Source: Catenuloplanes niger (GTDB lineage: Bacteria > Actinomycetota > Actinomycetes > Mycobacteriales > Micromonosporaceae). From it: a DNA stretch of 64,000 nucleotides. Made by a program: the position numbers and the translations under genes. The stretch is taken from positions 9,162,501 through 9,226,500 of the forward strand of contig NZ_JAVDYC010000001.1 of NCBI RefSeq assembly GCF_031458255.1, in the 5' to 3' direction. Numbering within the stretch: position 1 is the stretch's first letter; each line of letters starts with the position of its first letter. A model generated the notes under the pieces. It ran no database searches. It was not told the origin of the DNA and worked only from the letters and a program-made list of their open reading frames with translations. Of this stretch, positions 59,776-64,000 are shown piece after piece.

Positions 59776-60582
59776 GTGGAACGTCGTGGTGAGGATCTGC
59801 AGACGGACCGGGCGCACGGTGCGCGGATCTACGATTACATCCTGGGTGGCGGCGACAACTTCGCGGTCGACCGGGAGGCCGCGGAGAACTCGCTGCGGAT
59901 CTGGCCGGCGCTGCGGCCGCACATGCGGGCCAACCGGGACTTCATGCACCGCGTGGTTCGCTACCTGGCGGCCGAGTGCGGGATCCGGCAGTTCCTGGAC
60001 ATCGGCACCGGGCTGCCGACGTCGCCGAACCTGCACGAGATCGCGCAGCGGGTCGACCCGGCCGCGCGGGTGGTCTACACGGACAACGACCCGCTGGTGC
60101 TGGCGCACGCGCGGGCGCTGATGTCCGGCACCGCGCGGGGGCGCACCGCCTACGTCGACGCGGACATGCGGGACCCGCGGACGATCCTGTCCGCGCCGGA
60201 GTTCCGGGCGACGCTGGACCTGAACGAGCCGGTCGGACTGCTGCTGATCGCGATCGTGCACTTCATCGAGGACGACGCGGAGGCGCTGCGCGTCGTCCGG
60301 CAGGTGCTGGACGTGCTGCCGTCCGGCAGCTACCTGGCGATGTCGATCGCCACGGACGAGTTCGACCCGGTGCCGCTGGCCGAGGTGCGGCGGGAGTACA
60401 ACCGGCTCGGTGAGACGTTGGTCTTCCGCGACCGGGCGACCGCGCTGGGCTTCTTCGACGGCCTCGACCTGGTCGAGCCGGGCCTGGTCCAGGTGCACAA
60501 GTGGCGCCCGGACGGCGGCGGGGACGCGGGCGTCGCGGACCGGGACATCGCCATGTACGGCGCGGTCGCCCGCAAGCGGTAG
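59776..60582 (+). CDS. DUF574 SAM-dependent methyltransferase
   Basis: 268 residues from GTG 59776 preceded by GGAGG. It carries the DUF574 signature: ARIYDYILGGGDNFAVDREA, then PHMRANRDFMHRVVRYLAAE, IRQFLDIGTGLPTSPNLHEI (SAM-binding), VVYTDNDPLVLAHARALMSG and HFIEDDAEALRVVRQVLDVL. The family is abundant in Streptomyces and relatives; a few members methylate natural products, most are of unknown substrate. Upstream frame extension to 59110 would cover the DUF6928-like gene and is rejected. Confidence 0.92.
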   Translation: MERRGEDLQTDRAHGARIYDYILGGGDNFAVDREAAENSLRIWPALRPHMRANRDFMHRVVRYLAAECGIRQFLDIGTGLPTSPNLHEIAQRVDPAARVVYTDNDPLVLAHARALMSGTARGRTAYVDADMRDPRTILSAPEFRATLDLNEPVGLLLIAIVHFIEDDAEALRVVRQVLDVLPSGSYLAMSIATDEFDPVPLAEVRREYNRLGETLVFRDRATALGFFDGLDLVEPGLVQVHKWRPDGGGDAGVADRDIAMYGAVARKR

Positions 60583-60690
60583 CCCGCGCCGGTTCGTGGT
60601 GACCGGCGGCGCTGACCGGCAGGGAGGCCGCCCGCGGCCGACCGGTGCCCGCGGGAGCACCGTGACGCGCCCGGGCCGGAAGCGGGCACC

Positions 60691-61350
60691 TCATTCTCGT
60701 GGATTCTCGCGGAGCGGGCGGACCGCGGCCGGGACCGGCGCGTGCTCGTCGACGTACTGCGTGGTGAAGCTGCCGGAGTAGCCGAAGATCGGGCCGAAGC
60801 GGCGGTTCGCCACGGTGACCTCGATCCGGAAGCGGCCGGCGTCCTCGTCGTACCACTCGTGCAGTCCGGCCTCCCCGCTGAACAGGCGCGGGCAGCGGAC
60901 ACCGCCGCGGAAGCGCTGCTGCCCGCTGCGGATGTGCAGGCCACCGGCCGCGTCCACGGTCAGGTGCAGGTCGACCGCGATGTGCTGGTGGGTGCCCAGG
61001 TAGTCGACGAGCACCTGCCGGCGCTCGCTGAAGACCATGGTGGCGTCGAACCGGCGCCGGCGGGCGGCCGCGACCTCGAACGTGCGCACGAACGTGAGCG
61101 TGGGCCGGCCGTACGAGTCGGCGTAGGCGTAGTTCTCGATGGTGAACGGGATGTCGGTGCCGGTCTCCGGGAAGAGCACGTGCCGGGCCGTGCCCAGGTG
61201 CAGGAACGGCGTGACGAACGCGGGGCCGCGCCAGACGCGGTCCATCACGCCGGTGCCGACGCAGCCGCGGGCCGCACCGAACCGTTCCCGCAGGCGCGGG
61301 TGCAGGCGGTCGAAGTCGGCGCCGAGCGCGCGGGCGAAGATGTCGGTCAC
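60691..61350 (-). CDS. DUF4166 protein
   Basis: 219 residues from GTG 61350, overlapping the preceding stop codon. It matches DUF4166: IFARALGADFDRLHPRLRER, GVMDRVWRGPAFVTPFLHLG, then FVRTFEVAAARRRRFDATMV and RFGPIFGYSGSFTTQYVD. The domain is found with fatty-acid/phytoene-like or saccharopine-dehydrogenase-like proteins; the role is unknown. Coupled to the SRPBCC-type membrane gene upstream and controlled through the MarR operators at 62036. Confidence 0.85.
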   Translation of the reverse strand: MTDIFARALGADFDRLHPRLRERFGAARGCVGTGVMDRVWRGPAFVTPFLHLGTARHVLFPETGTDIPFTIENYAYADSYGRPTLTFVRTFEVAAARRRRFDATMVFSERRQVLVDYLGTHQHIAVDLHLTVDAAGGLHIRSGQQRFRGGVRCPRLFSGEAGLHEWYDEDAGRFRIEVTVANRRFGPIFGYSGSFTTQYVDEHAPVPAAVRPLRENPRE

Positions 61351-62021
61351 AGTGTCTCCAGCAGGGTGGGCGCGGTGGCGGCGCGGCGGTCGGACGGGTG
61401 GCGGAGGCAGCGGCGGGCGGCCGGGGTGTCCCGGCCGGGCGGCAGCAGCAGGGCGGCGAGCGCGGTCAGCGCGACGATCAGCGGGTGCGGGCCGAGAGCG
61501 GCGGCACCGGCCACGACGGCGACCCGCACGATCACCTCCAGCCAGGCGTTGCGCAGCGCGCGCCCGGGTGGGACACCGCGTTCCAGCCACAGCCGCAGCC
61601 GGTCGAACGACCACGCGGTGGCCCAGCCGAAGACCGGGCGGAAGACCAGATCGATCAAGGGCCACCGCGGCGTGTACGTGTACCCGGTGAGGAACCGCAC
61701 GCCGCCGGCGACCGGCACGTAGCGCCAGTAGCCGCGGCCGTCCCCGATCGGCGACCGCGGGTCGGCGGAGCCGAAGCGCAGCGCGGACGTGCGGGTGCCG
61801 TCCGGCCGGTCGCGCTGCCCGGCGTGCACGCCGTAGCCGCCGATCTCGACGCCGGGCAGCACGGTGGTCACATAGCGGAACTCGGCCGGCGCGGTGCCCG
61901 GGACCGGGTCGATGCGCCCGAAGCGCACGTCCCACCGGCAGTGCCGCACCGGGTCCTGAGTCGCCGCCCAGACGTCGTCGAGCGGTGCCGAGATCACCGC
62001 TTCCACGTAGATCGAACGCAC
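61347..62021 (-). CDS. SRPBCC-like membrane protein
   Basis: 224 residues from GTG 62021 with GGGGAGG ribosome site. An N-terminal SRPBCC/polyketide-cyclase-like domain (about 1-145: IYVEAVISAPLDDVWAATQD, WDVRFGRIDPVPGTAPAEFR, GYWRYVPVAGGVRFLTGYTY) is followed by membrane segments (VIVRVAVVAGAAALGPHPLI and ALTALAALLL) and an Arg-rich tail. This domain usually binds a lipophilic ligand. It is the first gene of an operon with DUF4166 and has two perfect palindromes at its promoter. Confidence 0.75.
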   Translation of the reverse strand: MRSIYVEAVISAPLDDVWAATQDPVRHCRWDVRFGRIDPVPGTAPAEFRYVTTVLPGVEIGGYGVHAGQRDRPDGTRTSALRFGSADPRSPIGDGRGYWRYVPVAGGVRFLTGYTYTPRWPLIDLVFRPVFGWATAWSFDRLRLWLERGVPPGRALRNAWLEVIVRVAVVAGAAALGPHPLIVALTALAALLLPPGRDTPAARRCLRHPSDRRAATAPTLLETL

Positions 62022-62035
62022 GCCGGCCTCCCCGT

Positions 62036-62083
62036 TTGAGCAGTTGCTCAACGGAGCGTACGAGGTTTTGAGCACATGCTCAA
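62036..62083. promoter_or_regulatory. Two perfect MarR operators
   Basis: TTGAGCAGTTGCTCAA (62036-62051) and TTGAGCACATGCTCAA (62068-62083): perfect 7-bp arms with 2-bp centres, 32 bp apart. They lie between the stop codon of the MarR gene (62091) and the start of the SRPBCC gene (62021), so they must serve the latter's promoter. Confidence 0.8.
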
Positions 62084-62090
62084 GAGCGGG

Positions 62091-62504
62091 TCAGAGCAGC
62101 GTACGCAGGATCCGGTCGAGCGCGGCGCGGTCGTCGTCCGGGAGCGCGCCGAAGAGCCGGTCGGCCTCGGCGCGGCGGGCCGCCTTGATCGCCTCACCGG
62201 CCGCGGCGCCGGCGTCGGTCAGCGAGACCAGCGTGGCGCGCCGGTCGTCCGGGTCGGGGTGCCGGGCCGCGTACCCCAGCGTCTCCAGACCGTCGATCAC
62301 CTCGGTCGCGGACCGGGGCGCGATGTGCAGGTGTTCCGCGACCGCGCTGAGCCGCAACGGGCCGTGGTGGGACAGCACGCCGAGCGCCCGCGACTGACTG
62401 GGCGTGATCGAGAACGGCGCGAGCGTCTCCCGGCTGGCGTGCCGCAGCCGGCGGGCGACGGCCCAGAACAGTTCAGGAAGCGAGTCGGGCGACGGTGAGG
62501 ACAC
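62091..62504 (-). CDS. MarR-family transcriptional regulator
   Basis: 137 residues from GTG 62504; longer starts add an unlike leader. The winged helix shows ITPSQSRALGVLSHHGPLRL, SAVAEHLHIAPRSATEVIDG (recognition helix) and HPDPDDRRATLVSLTDAGAA. It lies directly upstream of the SRPBCC-DUF4166 pair in the same direction and divergent from an ABC exporter. The paired palindromes at 62036 are its likely target; a different palindrome precedes the ABC gene. Confidence 0.88.
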   Translation of the reverse strand: MSSPSPDSLPELFWAVARRLRHASRETLAPFSITPSQSRALGVLSHHGPLRLSAVAEHLHIAPRSATEVIDGLETLGYAARHPDPDDRRATLVSLTDAGAAAGEAIKAARRAEADRLFGALPDDDRAALDRILRTLL

Positions 62505-62595
62505 GGGGGACAGCTTGCCATCCCGGTGCCGACCGCCGAGAAGCGCGCGCCGAGCCGGAATAACGGTGGCGGGTGATGGGGTTGCAGCCTCATGA

Positions 62596-62608
62596 TGAGG
62601 TAACCTCA
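62596..62608. promoter_or_regulatory. Palindrome TGAGGTAACCTCA upstream of the ABC exporter
   Basis: Perfect 5-bp arms with a TAA centre, 16 bp before the TTG start at 62625 and between divergent marR and ABC genes. A candidate MarR operator, though unlike the TTGAGCA sites. Confidence 0.5.
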
Positions 62609-62624
62609 GTAAAAGGAGAACGCG

Positions 62625-64000
62625 TTGCCACGAGACCGACAGAAACCCTCCGAGGCCGAGAAGGCCCAGGCGCGCGCCGTGTCGCTGCGCCGCATCACCG
62701 CACTGTTCGCCCCGCACCGCGCGTCCCTGACGGTCGTCACCGCGATCATCGTGGTCTCCGCCGCGGCCGGGATGGCGTCACCGTTCCTGCTCCGCGAGGT
62801 CATCGACACAGCGCTTCCCCGGCAGGACCTGACGCTGCTGTCCTGGCTGGTCGGCGGCATGATCGCGGTCGCGGCCGTGACCGCGGCGCTCGGCGTCGTG
62901 CAGACCTGGATCTCCACCCGCGTCGGCCAGGAGGTCATGCACCGGCTGCGCGTCGACGTCTTCACCCACCTGCAACGGCAGTCCGTCGGGTTCTTCACCC
63001 GCACCCGCACCGGCGAGGTGCAGTCCCGGATCACCAACGACATCGGCGGCATGGAGACCGTGGTGACCAACACCGCGGCCGGCATCGCGGCGAACCTGAC
63101 CACCGCGGTCGCCACGATCGTCGCGATGGTCGCGCTGTCCTGGCAGCTGTCGCTCGCGTCCCTGGTCGTGCTGCCGCCCGCGATCTACTTCACCCGCAAG
63201 GTCGCCGGCATGCGCCGGGAGATCGTCGCCGAACGCCAGCGCGAGCTCGCCGACCTGAACGTCACCATCGAGGAGGGCCTGTCCGTCAGCGGCGTCCGGC
63301 TCAGCAAGACGATGGGCGCCGGAAGCCACCAGATCGCCCGGTTCACCGGCTCGTCCGCCCGCCTGATCGACCTCGAACTGCGCTCCGAACTGGCCGGCCG
63401 CTGGCGGATGGCCACGATGAGCATCATCTTCGCCGCGATCCCCGCGCTCATCTACCTCTCCGCCGGACTGCCGGGCAGCGCCGGCGCGGTCAGCATCGGC
63501 ACGCTCGTCGCGTTCACCGCGCTGCAGAACGGCCTGTTCCGCCCGCTGATGGGCCTGCTCAGCGTGGGCGTGCAGATCACCGCGTCACTCGCGTTGTTCG
63601 CCCGCATCTTCGAATACCTGGACCTGCCGGTCGAGGTGGCCGACCCGGCCCGCCCGGTGACGCTGACCGCGCCGCGCGGCCACCTGCGCCTCGAGGACGT
63701 CACCTACGCGTACCCGGGCAGCGACACCGCGGCCGTGGCCGGCGTGACGCTCGACGTGCCCGCGGGCAGCAGTCTCGCGTTGGTCGGCGAGACCGGCTCC
63801 GGCAAGAGCACGCTCGCCGCGCTGATCTCCCGCCTGCACGACCCCGACTCCGGCCGCGTCACCATCGACGGCGTCGACCTGCGCGACCTGCGCCTCGACG
63901 ACCTGGCCGGCATCATCGGCGTCGTCAGCCAGGAGACCTACCTGCTGCACACCACGATCCGGGAGAACCTGCGCTACGCGAAACCGGACGCCACCGACGC
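62625..64000 (+). CDS. ABC exporter, membrane plus ATPase half (truncated by window end)
   Basis: Start TTG 62625 follows AAGGAG by 6 nt, and the frame stays open to the end of the window (459 codons). A short polar leader precedes six membrane helices (e.g. VVTAIIVVSAAAGMASPFLL, AAVTAALGVVQTWISTRVGQ) with the exporter coupling sequence GFFTRTRTGEVQSRITNDIG. The ATPase begins LRLEDVTYAYPGSDTAAVAG and has Walker A ALVGETGSGKSTLAALISRL and the Q-loop VVSQETYLLHTTI; the signature and Walker B lie beyond the window. A homodimeric or heterodimeric lipid/drug exporter, adjacent to a divergent MarR gene. Confidence 0.92.
   Translation, partial: MPRDRQKPSEAEKAQARAVSLRRITALFAPHRASLTVVTAIIVVSAAAGMASPFLLREVIDTALPRQDLTLLSWLVGGMIAVAAVTAALGVVQTWISTRVGQEVMHRLRVDVFTHLQRQSVGFFTRTRTGEVQSRITNDIGGMETVVTNTAAGIAANLTTAVATIVAMVALSWQLSLASLVVLPPAIYFTRKVAGMRREIVAERQRELADLNVTIEEGLSVSGVRLSKTMGAGSHQIARFTGSSARLIDLELRSELAGRWRMATMSIIFAAIPALIYLSAGLPGSAGAVSIGTLVAFTALQNGLFRPLMGLLSVGVQITASLALFARIFEYLDLPVEVADPARPVTLTAPRGHLRLEDVTYAYPGSDTAAVAGVTLDVPAGSSLALVGETGSGKSTLAALISRLHDPDSGRVTIDGVDLRDLRLDDLAGIIGVVSQETYLLHTTIRENLRYAKPDATD

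Overview
The window is very GC-rich DNA with almost exclusively G/C third codon positions, frequent GTG (and some TTG) starts, ATGA/GTGA stop-start overlaps and many leaderless promoters. With the gene content (MmyB-type XRE regulators, DUF574 methyltransferase, DM13 protein, class Ia ribonucleotide reductase under a cobalamin riboswitch, bacterial nitric oxide synthase) this points to a chromosomal segment of a filamentous actinobacterium, possibly of the Micromonosporaceae; that family call is inference. I saw no rRNA, tRNA, CRISPR array, insertion sequence or phage module.

Layout. 0-10 kb: unrelated small units, namely a thioredoxin-reductase-like flavoprotein with a divergent AraC regulator, a lipoprotein, a MarR regulator divergent from a frameshifted amidohydrolase, a secreted ThuA/DUF1080 protein, a translationally coupled TetR-DUF4865-membrane protein trio, and a small CATRA-associated-like protein followed by an MFS exporter. 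10-15 kb: a block of 74-bp repeats, a membrane glycosyltransferase-like protein carrying its own repeats, a secreted GH43-like glycosidase and a flavin monooxygenase.

15.6-29.7 kb is the most striking part: two divergent operons leave one 63-bp gap that holds a perfect palindrome. The leftward arm encodes an aromatic amino acid ammonia-lyase with a tyrosine-type selectivity pair, a FOXRED2-like flavoprotein, an FMN hydroxy-acid oxidase, an atypical membrane-anchored P450, a cation/proton antiporter and a two-component system. The rightward arm encodes a second FOXRED2-like flavoprotein, an acyl-CoA ligase, a second two-component system and a DM13 protein. I know of no pathway with this composition. 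A natural reading is deamination of tyrosine, CoA activation of the resulting acid and several flavin or heme oxidations.

29.7-37.3 kb: a tandem pair of XRE regulators (the second with an internal deletion), a MarR-controlled redox regulon whose operators have identical spacing at two promoters, and a TetR regulator divergent from an FAD monooxygenase. 37.3-38.9 kb: small orphan genes including an Imm21-like immunity protein. 39-44 kb: an XRE/NB-ARC/TPR regulator, a haloperoxidase-like hydrolase and a DEAD-box helicase.

44-48.7 kb: cobalamin riboswitch, nrdA and nrdB, then a hotdog thioesterase. 48.8-51.4 kb: duplicated membrane proteins and an L,D-transpeptidase lipoprotein. 51.7-57.8 kb: a GlcD-type FAD/Fe-S oxidase sharing one symmetric promoter with its GntR regulator, then nitric oxide synthase and a convergent globin. 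The rest holds a DinB-like protein abutting a decayed metallo-hydrolase, a phosphotransferase, a DUF574 methyltransferase, an SRPBCC/DUF4166 operon with a MarR regulator, and an ABC exporter that runs off the end.
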